Translations under genes and position numbers: made by a program | The notes under the pieces: model-generated | Databases searched by the model: none | Seen by the model: only the letters and a program-made list of their open reading frames with translations | What the model was told of the DNA's origin: nothing | From: Pseudomonas putida | GTDB taxonomy: Bacteria; Pseudomonadota; Gammaproteobacteria; Pseudomonadales; Pseudomonadaceae | Length of the DNA stretch: 64,000 nucleotides | Assembly: GCF_001976065.1 (NCBI RefSeq) | Contig: NZ_MNAH01000002.1 | Location: forward strand, 617,118 to 681,117 | Direction of reading: 5' to 3' | In this document: positions 33,651 through 41,749 of the stretch, piece by piece | Layout: each line of letters opens with the position of its first letter | Position numbering within the stretch: the stretch's first letter is position 1

Positions 33651-35797
33651 GCCATCCCCCTCTCTGGCGGCCCGAAGGCCTGCGACTCAAGCCGGTGTAC
33701 CACGGCAGTGACCTGGACGGTCTCGAGCACCTGCACAGCCTGCCCGGCAAAGCGCCTTTTGTGCGCGGCCCCTATTCGAGCATGTACCCGGAAAAACCTT
33801 GGACCGTGCGCCAGTACACCGGATTCGCGAGTGCCGACGCCAGCAATCAGCGTCTGCGGCAACGTTTGTCCGAGGGCGCAACGGGTATATCACTGGCCTT
33901 CGATCTGCCGACTCATCGCGGTTACGACTCAAGTGATCCGCAATGGCAGGCGGATGTCGGCAAGACTGGTGTCGCCATCGATAGCGTCGAGGACATGGCC
34001 GAACTGCTAGACGGCATTGCTCTGGACCAGGTGTCGGTGTCACTTACCATGAACGGCGCAGTGCTACCGGTGTTGGCAGCGTTCATCGTTGCCGCAGAAG
34101 AATCCGGCGTCGCTGCGACTCAACTCAGCGGCACGATCCAGAACGATATTCTCAAAGAGTTCACGGTACGCAACACCTACATTTTTTCGCCACAACCCTC
34201 AATGCGCATTACCACGGACGTGATCGGCTACTTGAACGAACACGTTCCGCGGTTCAACCCGATTTCGGTGTCCGGCTATCACTTTCAGGAGGCCGGTGCG
34301 GATGCGGTGCTGGAGCTGGCATTGACCTTGGTCAACGCCAGAACCTATGCCGAGGAGGTGCAAAAAAGCGGGCTGGACCTGCAAAGTTTTTGTGAACGAA
34401 TCAGTTTCTTTTTCGGCATCGGCAGCGACTTTTTCACCGAAATCGCCAAGTGTCGCGCGGCCCGTCTGCTATGGTCCGAAATTACCCAGGCCCTGAACGT
34501 GCAGAGTGAAAAAGGCCGGGCACTGCGCATGCACTGCCAGACCTCAGGCTGGTCGCTCTGTGCTCAGGATCCGCTCAACAATGTCACGCGCACTACCGTC
34601 CAGGCCATGGCCGCGGTATTTGGCGGTACGCAGTCTCTACACACCAATGCCTGGGACGAAGCCTTGACCTTGCCCAGTGAGGCGTCGTCTAGGTTGGCCA
34701 GCAATACCCAGCATATCCTGCAGCAGGAAACCGGACTTTGTGATGTGGTTGATCCTTGGGCGGGGTCCTACATGATGGAATCCCTGACGGCGCAAATGGC
34801 TATGGAGGTTCGCCAACGGATGGCGGAAATTGATGCTCAGGGCGGGGTGTTCCAGTCGATAGCGTCCGGTTGGATCAGTCAGGCCATCCACCTTCAGGCC
34901 CTGGCCACCCAGGTCCGACTCGATAGCGGAATTCAACGGCGTGTTGCTGCAAGTGAGCAAGCGCACGCGGCGCCAGAGTCAGCGTCAGCCGTGGACAGCC
35001 AGGCACTGCGCGCCCGACAGTGCCGACGCCTTAGTCGCTTACGCCTGAGGCGCGACACCGCTCGGGTTGAAACCCTTCTGGATTCGATCACTGAGTGCGC
35101 ACGCTCCGGTCAGGGCAACCTTCTGCAGGTGACCATGGCTGCCATCCGGGCACGGGCGACCCTCGGCGAATGCACCCAGGCCCTGGAAAAGGTATGGCCA
35201 CGTTTCCGGCAGGGCCTGAGCTTTCACGCAGATTTTTACGGCCCCTCTGTGAGTCAGCACCCGGGTTGGGCGCGGGCAGGTGCACGCCTCTCGACCTTTG
35301 TCGCGCACCAGGCTCGGCCGCCGAGGATTCTGCTGACCAAACTAGGCCAGGACGGACATGACCGAGGTATTCGGCTAATTGCTGCGGCACTGGCCGATGC
35401 CGGCTTCGAAGTGCGCCTTCTGCCCTTGTTTCAAACACCGATTCAGTTACTGGAATCCTTGGATGAAGAAAACCAAGTGGACCTGATCGGGATTTCGAGC
35501 CTGGCGGGGGGGCACCAGGAACTACTCACTGAACTGTTGAGCCTGTTGAAAAAACGTGAGCTCGACATATCGGTGGTCGTGGGAGGAATCATTCCAGAAG
35601 CCGATGCGCGTCAGTTGCTGGACTTGGGGGTCAAGGCCTGTTTCGGTGCAGGACAGGAAATGATTGAAATTATTCAACAAATGGTCGATTTGCTCGTTCC
35701 TCCTCATTCGCAGCTCGGCACATCAAATCAACCCCACTCTGAGGAACCGTTAACTTGCCCTACTCCGTCAGTAACGCCACGTGACTGCGATTGGTAA
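33647..35797 (+). CDS. Methylmalonyl-CoA mutase, single-chain, B12-dependent
   Basis: A 716-residue mutase with a substrate TIM barrel (about residues 30-430), a linker (430-560) and a C-terminal cobalamin domain. The base-off motif DGHDRG (Asp569, His571), ISSLAGG and VVVGGIIP are intact. Tyr57 (TVRQYTGF), Arg175 (FTVRNTYIF) and His212 (SGYHFQEAG) match methylmalonyl-CoA mutase Tyr89, Arg207 and His244 with identical spacing. Isobutyryl- and 2-hydroxyisobutyryl-CoA mutases differ at the first two, so succinyl-/methylmalonyl-CoA is the likely pair. The start overlaps the previous stop (ATGA). No partner subunit, epimerase or MeaB chaperone is nearby. Confidence 0.88.
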   Translation: MSHPPLWRPEGLRLKPVYHGSDLDGLEHLHSLPGKAPFVRGPYSSMYPEKPWTVRQYTGFASADASNQRLRQRLSEGATGISLAFDLPTHRGYDSSDPQWQADVGKTGVAIDSVEDMAELLDGIALDQVSVSLTMNGAVLPVLAAFIVAAEESGVAATQLSGTIQNDILKEFTVRNTYIFSPQPSMRITTDVIGYLNEHVPRFNPISVSGYHFQEAGADAVLELALTLVNARTYAEEVQKSGLDLQSFCERISFFFGIGSDFFTEIAKCRAARLLWSEITQALNVQSEKGRALRMHCQTSGWSLCAQDPLNNVTRTTVQAMAAVFGGTQSLHTNAWDEALTLPSEASSRLASNTQHILQQETGLCDVVDPWAGSYMMESLTAQMAMEVRQRMAEIDAQGGVFQSIASGWISQAIHLQALATQVRLDSGIQRRVAASEQAHAAPESASAVDSQALRARQCRRLSRLRLRRDTARVETLLDSITECARSGQGNLLQVTMAAIRARATLGECTQALEKVWPRFRQGLSFHADFYGPSVSQHPGWARAGARLSTFVAHQARPPRILLTKLGQDGHDRGIRLIAAALADAGFEVRLLPLFQTPIQLLESLDEENQVDLIGISSLAGGHQELLTELLSLLKKRELDISVVVGGIIPEADARQLLDLGVKACFGAGQEMIEIIQQMVDLLVPPHSQLGTSNQPHSEEPLTCPTPSVTPRDCDW

Positions 35798-36266
35798 TTA
35801 ACTCACTCATCGTAAACGATGACTGGGAACCGCCAATTAAAAAATGCGCCACTATGGGGGACACAACGAGAGCTGTTGTGAATTAATGATCGCGAAACTT
35901 CATTTGCCGACGACGCTAAATAGATCGTGGATATAAATTTACTACCCGAAGTAGACGCTGCGCGCCGACCGGGATAAATATATTTATCACTGACATTACC
36001 ACCACAATAAATCATGGATGTTATCACCGTCGCACGCTTTTATAATGCAGAAATAAACAATTTCTTATCGCCAACTCATTGACTAGCTCACATCGAGATA
36101 ATGCGACGACCCGATAGTTCATAACGCATTAGTAATTAAGCTACGTTGTTGATTTTTTCTCAACCGAAAGCGGCCAAAAACTCCGTTGCCTGTATTGGTC
36201 AAGCCAATTAATTTGGACGACAGATCACTGTCCGGTTTAACTCCTAACAATAAGAGGAAGATGAAA
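35798..36266. other. AT-rich intergenic region after the mutase gene
   Basis: A 469-base stretch, visibly more AT-rich than its surroundings, with no convincing gene. A small hairpin TCATCG-TAAA-CGATGA (35807-35822) follows the mutase stop and could be a weak terminator. The right half must hold the promoter of the dehydrogenase-permease pair; no clear sigma-54 or dyad element was recognised. Confidence 0.5.
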
Positions 36267-37214
36267 ATGCGTATCGCCGTCCTTAACGATATTCACAATG
36301 CCTACGAACATACCGCAGGCATTCGTCGACTGCGTGAACACGCGCAGGTTAAAATCTTCACCGGCCCGCTCAGTGGGCCCGGCGATCTGAAAGGCTTCGA
36401 TGCGGTCATCGCCAATCGCGAGCGCACTTTGTTTACTGCCGAGTTTATGGAACAGACACCGGAACTTCGCATCATCGCTCAAACGGGTAATCACGCTTAC
36501 CACATCGATCTTGAGGCCGCGCAGCGGCTAGGTATCGTGATTGCCAAGGCCACTGGAGGATTCTGCACCAGCGCAGGCGAGTTCACGTTCGGATTGATGA
36601 TGGCCTTGATGAGAGAAATCCCATGGGTCGACAGCGCCGTCAAACGTGGTGAATGGCCAACGCCTATGACTCGGGTCCTGCGCGGCAAAACGCTGGGTAT
36701 TGTGGGTATGGGTAACATCGGTCGTTACGTATCACAGGTTGCCCAAGTATTCGGCATGAATGTCGTAGCGTGGGGGCCGAGGCTGACGGGGGAAGACGCT
36801 GCGGCGGTTGGAGCCCAAGCATTGGAGCTGGATGACCTGATGAGACAGTCCGATATCGTTTCGGTACATGCCACGTTGGCCCCGGAATCCCGCGGGTTGA
36901 TTGACGCGCGCCGCCTGGCCCTGATGAAACCATCTGCTTACATCATCAACACTGCGCGCGGTCCGATTATCGATGAAGCCGCACTTGTGCGAACGCTTGC
37001 AGAAGGTCGGATCGCAGGCGCTGCACTGGATGTGTTCGATCAGGAGCCCTTGCCAGCAGGGCACGCCTTGACTGGTCTTTCGAACGTCATTCTCACGTCC
37101 CATCTCGGCTGGCCAACCGATGAGATGTATGCACAGTTCGCTGATGCCGCAGCTGATGCACTACTGGGTTGGAAGAAGGGTATTGATGTCCCACGCTTCC
37201 TGCCTCATCACTGA
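36267..37214 (+). CDS. D-isomer-specific 2-hydroxyacid dehydrogenase
   Basis: A 315-residue NAD-dependent dehydrogenase. The Rossmann motif GIVGMGNIGRYVSQVA is near residue 148. The catalytic trio is Arg in NTARGPIIDEAAL, Glu in FDQEPLPAGH and His in SHLGWPT. It would reduce a 2-oxoacid to a D-2-hydroxyacid or the reverse. GAGGA eight bases before ATG at 36267 supports this start over the ATG at 36261. A MatC-type permease follows 69 bases downstream and may import its substrate. Substrate not determined; a phosphoglycerate-dehydrogenase label would be too specific. Confidence 0.85.
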   Translation: MRIAVLNDIHNAYEHTAGIRRLREHAQVKIFTGPLSGPGDLKGFDAVIANRERTLFTAEFMEQTPELRIIAQTGNHAYHIDLEAAQRLGIVIAKATGGFCTSAGEFTFGLMMALMREIPWVDSAVKRGEWPTPMTRVLRGKTLGIVGMGNIGRYVSQVAQVFGMNVVAWGPRLTGEDAAAVGAQALELDDLMRQSDIVSVHATLAPESRGLIDARRLALMKPSAYIINTARGPIIDEAALVRTLAEGRIAGAALDVFDQEPLPAGHALTGLSNVILTSHLGWPTDEMYAQFADAAADALLGWKKGIDVPRFLPHH

Positions 37215-37283
37215 TCACTTCGCAATTCCCCCCAGGGCCGATTGGCCCTGGTCTAAAACAAGAATAAAAAAGAGGTGGCTTCG

Positions 37284-38570
37284 ATGCTGACCCTATTGAT
37301 TTTATTAGCGATCCTGGCGTCCATCGGTGTCGGCTACTGGCTCAACGTGAACACTGGGCTATTGGCGATTGTTTTCGCCTATTTCCTTAGCGTTACTACC
37401 CCCGGTACGACCCTGAACGAACTGATCTCACTTTGGCCTACCAAACTGTTTTTAATCATTTTTGGAGTCACGTTCTTCTTCGGCTTTGCCATCGCTAACG
37501 GCACACTTGAGCAAATTGCAAATCGTGTGGTCTATGCAACACGCAATCGCCCTGCGGCTATTCCTTTTGCCTTATATGGATTGGTGATGCTGATTTCTGG
37601 CGTAGGGCCGGGACACTATGCTGTATTTGTTTTTCTCTCCCCGTTGGTTATGGCAGTTGCGAGCAAGACTGGTATGAGTCGACTACTAGGCGCTGTGATC
37701 GTCGTATGCGGAGGAATGGCCACCACATTCAACAGCATTAGTCTTGGAGGTCGAGTAACTCAGGGGATATTCGAACAAATGGGCTTCGACACCGCTACTG
37801 CCGATCTCTTCACCCATCAACTGCTACTGGACTCACTAATTGTACAGACCGTTCTTTTTGTTGCAGCCTACGTTTTGTTGCAAGGCTATAAGACCCGATG
37901 CCTGGTGGCGGATGCACCCCCCCCGTTAGACGAAGTACAACGTAAAACGGTAGTTTTGGTACTCGTCATACTGGGGTTGGTCATCGTACCGAGCCTTCTG
38001 GCAGCGATTATTCCAGGGCAGGGTCTACTCGCAACTGTCAGAACCGCCGTAGATCCAACGTTTATCTCATTGCTAGGCGTAGTCTTGGCGCTGTTTTTCA
38101 AAATCGGAGATGAACGCACTGCCTTGGCTAAGGTGCCGTGGTCGATCATCATATTGCTGTGTGGCATGGGGATGCTCATCTCCGTCGCGACGCGAGCCGG
38201 CACCATCGATGCTTTATCTCAATGGCTGGGATTACACGTCGGATTCAATTCTGTGGTTTACGCCACGGGTATTTGCGCGGGGATCATGAGCTTCTTCTCA
38301 AGTACGCTCGGCGTAGTCATGCCAACGTTATATCCAATCGTCCCAGGCTTGGCCGCAAAGACTGGTGTTAGTCCAACGGTGCTGTTTTCTGTGATTACTT
38401 CGTGCGCAATCATGACCGGTTTTTCACCATTCTCCTCAGCGGGTGCGATGGCGCTGGCAGGTGTTCAAGAAGAAGCCGAACGCAGTCGACTCTTCTACCA
38501 ACTCTTCATGGTTCCGCTGTTGGGTGTAGCGGTTGTATTCACATTGGCATTCTTGAGCGTGCTGGGCTGA
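37284..38570 (+). CDS. MatC-like / SLC13-type carboxylate permease
   Basis: A 428-residue inner-membrane protein of about 11-12 hydrophobic segments, beginning LTLLILLAILASIGVGYWLNV. It resembles the dicarboxylate carrier MatC (malonate uptake) and the wider ion-transporter superfamily, with two related halves: GVGPGHYAVFVFLSPLVMAV in the first and GIMSFFSSTLGVVMPTLYPI in the second. GAGGTGG before ATG sets the start. Paired with the 2-hydroxyacid dehydrogenase, it probably imports a hydroxy- or dicarboxylate. Confidence 0.8.
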   Translation: MLTLLILLAILASIGVGYWLNVNTGLLAIVFAYFLSVTTPGTTLNELISLWPTKLFLIIFGVTFFFGFAIANGTLEQIANRVVYATRNRPAAIPFALYGLVMLISGVGPGHYAVFVFLSPLVMAVASKTGMSRLLGAVIVVCGGMATTFNSISLGGRVTQGIFEQMGFDTATADLFTHQLLLDSLIVQTVLFVAAYVLLQGYKTRCLVADAPPPLDEVQRKTVVLVLVILGLVIVPSLLAAIIPGQGLLATVRTAVDPTFISLLGVVLALFFKIGDERTALAKVPWSIIILLCGMGMLISVATRAGTIDALSQWLGLHVGFNSVVYATGICAGIMSFFSSTLGVVMPTLYPIVPGLAAKTGVSPTVLFSVITSCAIMTGFSPFSSAGAMALAGVQEEAERSRLFYQLFMVPLLGVAVVFTLAFLSVLG

Positions 38571-38741
38571 GTGATCGCAGGCAGAGTGATTGCTCAGGTT
38601 CCGGTTCGCTTGTGCGAAAATGCATAGATCGTGTGCGTAGCTGGGGAATTTTAAGCATAGAGAGGTTTCAGCAGAATGTTCACAAGCCAACCCAATGAGG
38701 CTGGCGATGTTGGTTAACAACGTGACTTCTGGAGAAACATC

Positions 38742-39005
38742 ATGAAATTTACAAACACCATTGGCGCCGTTGTAATTGCAACGATCAGCATTTTTGCTCA
38801 TGCAGATCAAGACAGAGTGCAACCCCCAGCTACCCCTTATAGCTACACGATGAATCTCGACGTTGCCGAGGTGATTGCAATGGATGAACCTGATCCAGCA
38901 GAGTGCCAAGTGGTCGAGGCGTACATGACCTACAGTACGACCGAAGGTAGCCTGCATCGCATCAGTTATCGGAAATTTGCTCAATCGTGCAACTCTCAGA
39001 ACTGA
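38742..39005 (+). CDS. DUF2790 family secreted protein (second copy)
   Basis: An 87-residue protein with a signal peptide ending at FAHA-DQ and the DUF2790 core YSYTMNLDVAEVIAMDEPDP, then CQVVEAYMTY and a terminal cysteine. GGAG precedes ATG by eight bases. It is distantly related to the copy at 2515-2775 and keeps the pair of cysteines. Function unknown. Confidence 0.8.
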   Translation: MKFTNTIGAVVIATISIFAHADQDRVQPPATPYSYTMNLDVAEVIAMDEPDPAECQVVEAYMTYSTTEGSLHRISYRKFAQSCNSQN

Positions 39006-39100
39006 TGGTTTATGTGCGCCGTCCATCGGCAGTCTGGCTGTGGCAACATCGACTTGCCACGTGACAGGCAGGCACCATAACTCGGCAAAGGACTTATGTG

Positions 39101-39946
39101 ATGTTTGATTGGGAAGATCTGCGCTACTTTTCGGTGTTTGCTCAGGAACAGTCGTTATCCGCGGCCGCGCGCAAGTTGAAAGTCGATCACGCTACTGTCG
39201 CAAGGCGAATCAGTGCACTGGAAGCATCGCTGAATCTGAAGTTGGTGGACCGTCGCCCTAGAGCTTACGTCCTGACTGCGGACGGAGAGCGTATTGCCAA
39301 CCTAGGTAAGCGCATGGAAGTCGAATCCTTTGCAGTGGAGCGAAGTGCTTTAGCAGGCCAGTCCGGGGTTGTCGGAGAGGTCAAAGTCAGCGCGCCACCT
39401 GCGCTAGCCTGTTCACTGATTGCTCCACACCTAGGAATGCTTCGCCAACAACATCCGCACCTCTCTCTGCAATTGCTTGGGAACCTGGGCAGCGCGTCCC
39501 TCAATCGCCGGGAGGCAGACATTGCCATTCGCTTGAGCCGCCCTACAGAGCCCGATTTTGTCGCGCGAAAAATCACAACAATTCTATTTGCCTTGTACGG
39601 TTCCGCCGAATACCTGGATCGAACACCTGCTGATCAACTGACATTCATTGCCTATGACGAGAGCATGGAACAAACCACTCAGCAGCTATGGTTGCTTGAA
39701 CAGGCTGGTGATCGCCCTATTCTTCTACGCAGCAACGATCTAAACATTCAGGCAATGGCAGCGAAAGCAGGTGTTGGACTCGTAGCGCTACCGTACTTTC
39801 TCGGTGAACAATATTCACTGAAGCCTGCTGGCATTTCTGGACCGGCATTAGAACGAGAAGTGTGGCTGGTGACTCATAGTGACATTCGTCATACCGCATC
39901 AGTACAGGCCGTCATGACGTTTTTGGCTCAGTGCCTCGCCCGGTAA
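39101..39946 (+). CDS. LysR-family transcriptional regulator
   Basis: A 281-residue LysR regulator. The HTH is WEDLRYFSVFAQEQSLSAAA with KVDHATVARRISALEASLN, the DHATVARR form seen in a subgroup that often controls transporters or acid metabolism. The effector domain begins near residue 88. AAGGA precedes ATG. It lies downstream of, and on the same strand as, the DUF2790 gene. No divergent partner is present, so its target is unclear. Confidence 0.85.
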   Translation: MFDWEDLRYFSVFAQEQSLSAAARKLKVDHATVARRISALEASLNLKLVDRRPRAYVLTADGERIANLGKRMEVESFAVERSALAGQSGVVGEVKVSAPPALACSLIAPHLGMLRQQHPHLSLQLLGNLGSASLNRREADIAIRLSRPTEPDFVARKITTILFALYGSAEYLDRTPADQLTFIAYDESMEQTTQQLWLLEQAGDRPILLRSNDLNIQAMAAKAGVGLVALPYFLGEQYSLKPAGISGPALEREVWLVTHSDIRHTASVQAVMTFLAQCLAR

Positions 39947-40213
39947 CTTGACGCCGGGGAATATTTCCAGTCGACGGTAAGCGCAACAGCGTCGGTCGAC
40001 ACAGCCCCTTCAGGCGGCCCGCTGGAGGCGAAACGGAACAACAACGCTCTTGCAGAACGTGTCTATTGGAATGATGGTTGGGGCCCGACACGTCCCTATC
40101 AACTCCGTGGCAACTGTGGTACTGCGCTCATCTCTCGCGGAACGGCGTACCGCGAGGTCCCAACTGGTTCCGTCCAGCCATCGCGCAGCTTTTATCTTTG
40201 GCGCGTTCGCACA

Positions 40214-40432
40214 CTAAAGGGAGACAGCAGCTAGGGTCTTAACCGCCGCCAAGCACGACACTGCGTGCACTGCACGCCAGCGCACGGGCGCATGGCCGAT
40301 CGAGCCCGAGCGAGACGCTTGCTCCTGGTGCTGAGCGGGCGGCTTGGGGAGGTCCAGCACGCTGCGGGCTTGCGCCCCGGTAGAGAGCAAAACAAAGGCG
40401 GACAGCCCAACTGCAATTTTGCATAGGTACAT
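40214..40432 (-). CDS. Possible small secreted protein
   Basis: A 72-residue reading frame with a plausible signal peptide (LCKIAVGLSAFVLLSTGAQA) and a short mature part SVLDLPKPPAQHQEQ. The ribosome-binding site is weak (GAAG). No family is recognised, and the C-terminal half has an ordinary off-frame appearance. It is kept because the leader looks genuine. Confidence 0.35.
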   Translation of the reverse strand: MYLCKIAVGLSAFVLLSTGAQARSVLDLPKPPAQHQEQASRSGSIGHAPVRWRAVHAVSCLAAVKTLAAVSL

Positions 40433-40547
40433 GCTTCAGATCTTCGAATTGAATTGAGGGATAAACGAGTGCTGAGCTGCGCATGCCTGGCGTGAAATAC
40501 GATCCCGGACCCTGCCAATGTCAGGCGTGCTGCAACGTCACGACGCC

Positions 40548-41006
40548 CTATTTGAACATTCTAGGGTCGTACATGAAGTCGAACACATCGACCACCTTGA
40601 TCTGGCTGACCGCTGGGTGGTTGGGATTGATCACAACATTGCGCTCCAGGACCAATACGGCCGAGGGAACGATCAATCCAAGGTGTGCGCTCGACTTCAG
40701 CCAGGCTGTCCCGAAGTCCATGCCTGGACGGTCAGCGGGAAGACTTGCCCAACCTTCAGGCAAGGTTTTCGGATCAGGCTCCAGGTAAAGTGCAGCCTCG
40801 GCGGGCAGCTCAAAACAGGTGATCTTCATCGGGAACGTAGGCTCGCCCCCCGCATGGACGAAGGTCTCAAGGCAGCAGATAGCAGGCGTCAGCCCCATAT
40901 ACACAGCTGGTACATCCTGATCATTCCACCGCCCTCCTTCGATGGCAGCCCCCATACCTGAAAGATCGATCGCACGTTTCGCCTTTGCGATTCGCCAAGC
41001 CCTCAT
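40548..41006 (-). CDS. RES-domain toxin (NAD-degrading)
   Basis: A 152-residue toxin of the RES family. The N-terminus MRAWRIAKAKRAIDLSGMGA, then GGRWND, gives the family Arg and the GxRWN motif. YMGLTPAICCLETFVHAGG carries the conserved Tyr/Glu region and the C-terminus keeps FDFMYDPR. RES toxins phosphorolyse or hydrolyse NAD+ and halt growth. The ATG overlaps the antitoxin stop by one base (TGATGA), so the toxin is translationally coupled to its partner. Confidence 0.85.
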   Translation of the reverse strand: MRAWRIAKAKRAIDLSGMGAAIEGGRWNDQDVPAVYMGLTPAICCLETFVHAGGEPTFPMKITCFELPAEAALYLEPDPKTLPEGWASLPADRPGMDFGTAWLKSSAHLGLIVPSAVLVLERNVVINPNHPAVSQIKVVDVFDFMYDPRMFK

Positions 41007-41482
41007 CAGGCTGCACCACCCCATTCAAGGGCATGAAGGACGCGGCGAACCTGCCTGGCGCCTATCTCGGTTTCGCAGAGCATGATCGGTGCTGTTCCGC
41101 CGAGAGCTTTATTCGGTGACGACATCCATTGAGCCGCTTTCTCCTGGCTCTCAAAAACCTCCTCGGCCAAATGGCCCACGGTGGCAATTCGATCCAGGCG
41201 TTCGGAGGCAACAGAATCCAGGTTCTTGTGCTCACGCCGACGTCTTTCCAAGGTTGAGAAAGATGCATTGAGCAGCGTTTCCAGATTGCGCTCATGGAGG
41301 TCGAAGGTCTGTCTGATCGCGTAGACGAGATAGGCGGGAAACCCCTCCTTGATCTGCTTCAGCCGCTCAGAGTCCTTGAGAGACTCTCGGGCGGAACTGA
41401 ATCGCCAAAAGGCCGCAATCCCGGCTTCACGAGGTTCTTCCTTGGTTTTGGTCGCACGCCCGGCAACCGTTGAAGCGCTCAT
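41006..41482 (-). CDS. Xre/MbcA/ParS-type antitoxin
   Basis: A 158-residue antitoxin partner of the RES toxin. The N-terminal helical DNA-binding part is KEGFPAYLVYAIRQTFDLHE, and the C-terminal toxin-binding domain has AEEVFESQEKAAQWMSSPNK followed by ALGGTAPIMLCETEIGARQV, typical of the family. GGAGGA seven bases before ATG at 41482 sets the start. The upstream AT-rich segment with repeated TTCATTTG may be the autoregulatory operator. Confidence 0.8.
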   Translation of the reverse strand: MSASTVAGRATKTKEEPREAGIAAFWRFSSARESLKDSERLKQIKEGFPAYLVYAIRQTFDLHERNLETLLNASFSTLERRRREHKNLDSVASERLDRIATVGHLAEEVFESQEKAAQWMSSPNKALGGTAPIMLCETEIGARQVRRVLHALEWGGAA

Positions 41483-41749
41483 CAGCACTTCCTCCAAATG
41501 AATAATATTTTCAGTCAAATGAACTATAGGCTATCTCATCTTCTCAAGGTACTGCCATCGGGCGGCAATTGATCTGCGGACTGTCGCGGCCAACGTGCAC
41601 AGGGCAATCCGAAAAGAAACAAGGTCAGCAGCAAGAGTCGGATGTTGATCTTCGGCAAGATGATCGAGAGTGGAATCGCACAAACGACAAACACGAGTTA
41701 TTACTCAGCGCTGATCGTGCCTACGAAACGCAAGCCAACTTGCTGGTAG

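Noticed and set aside
33647..35797. 2-Hydroxyisobutyryl-CoA mutase for acetone cyanohydrin breakdown
   Set aside because: Attractive beside a nitrilase cluster, but the Tyr and Arg diagnostic of methylmalonyl-CoA mutase are both present, and that enzyme also needs separate large and small subunits.
35803..36027. A 74-codon minus-strand frame in the AT-rich gap after the mutase
   Set aside because: No ribosome-binding site, no family, and atypical composition; more likely chance.
39947..40234. A 95-codon open stretch directly in frame after the LysR stop codon
   Set aside because: No in-frame start codon was found and no recognisable protein; the LysR gene is already full length, so readthrough or a fused domain is not supported. 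Noted only because the frame stays open for 288 bases.
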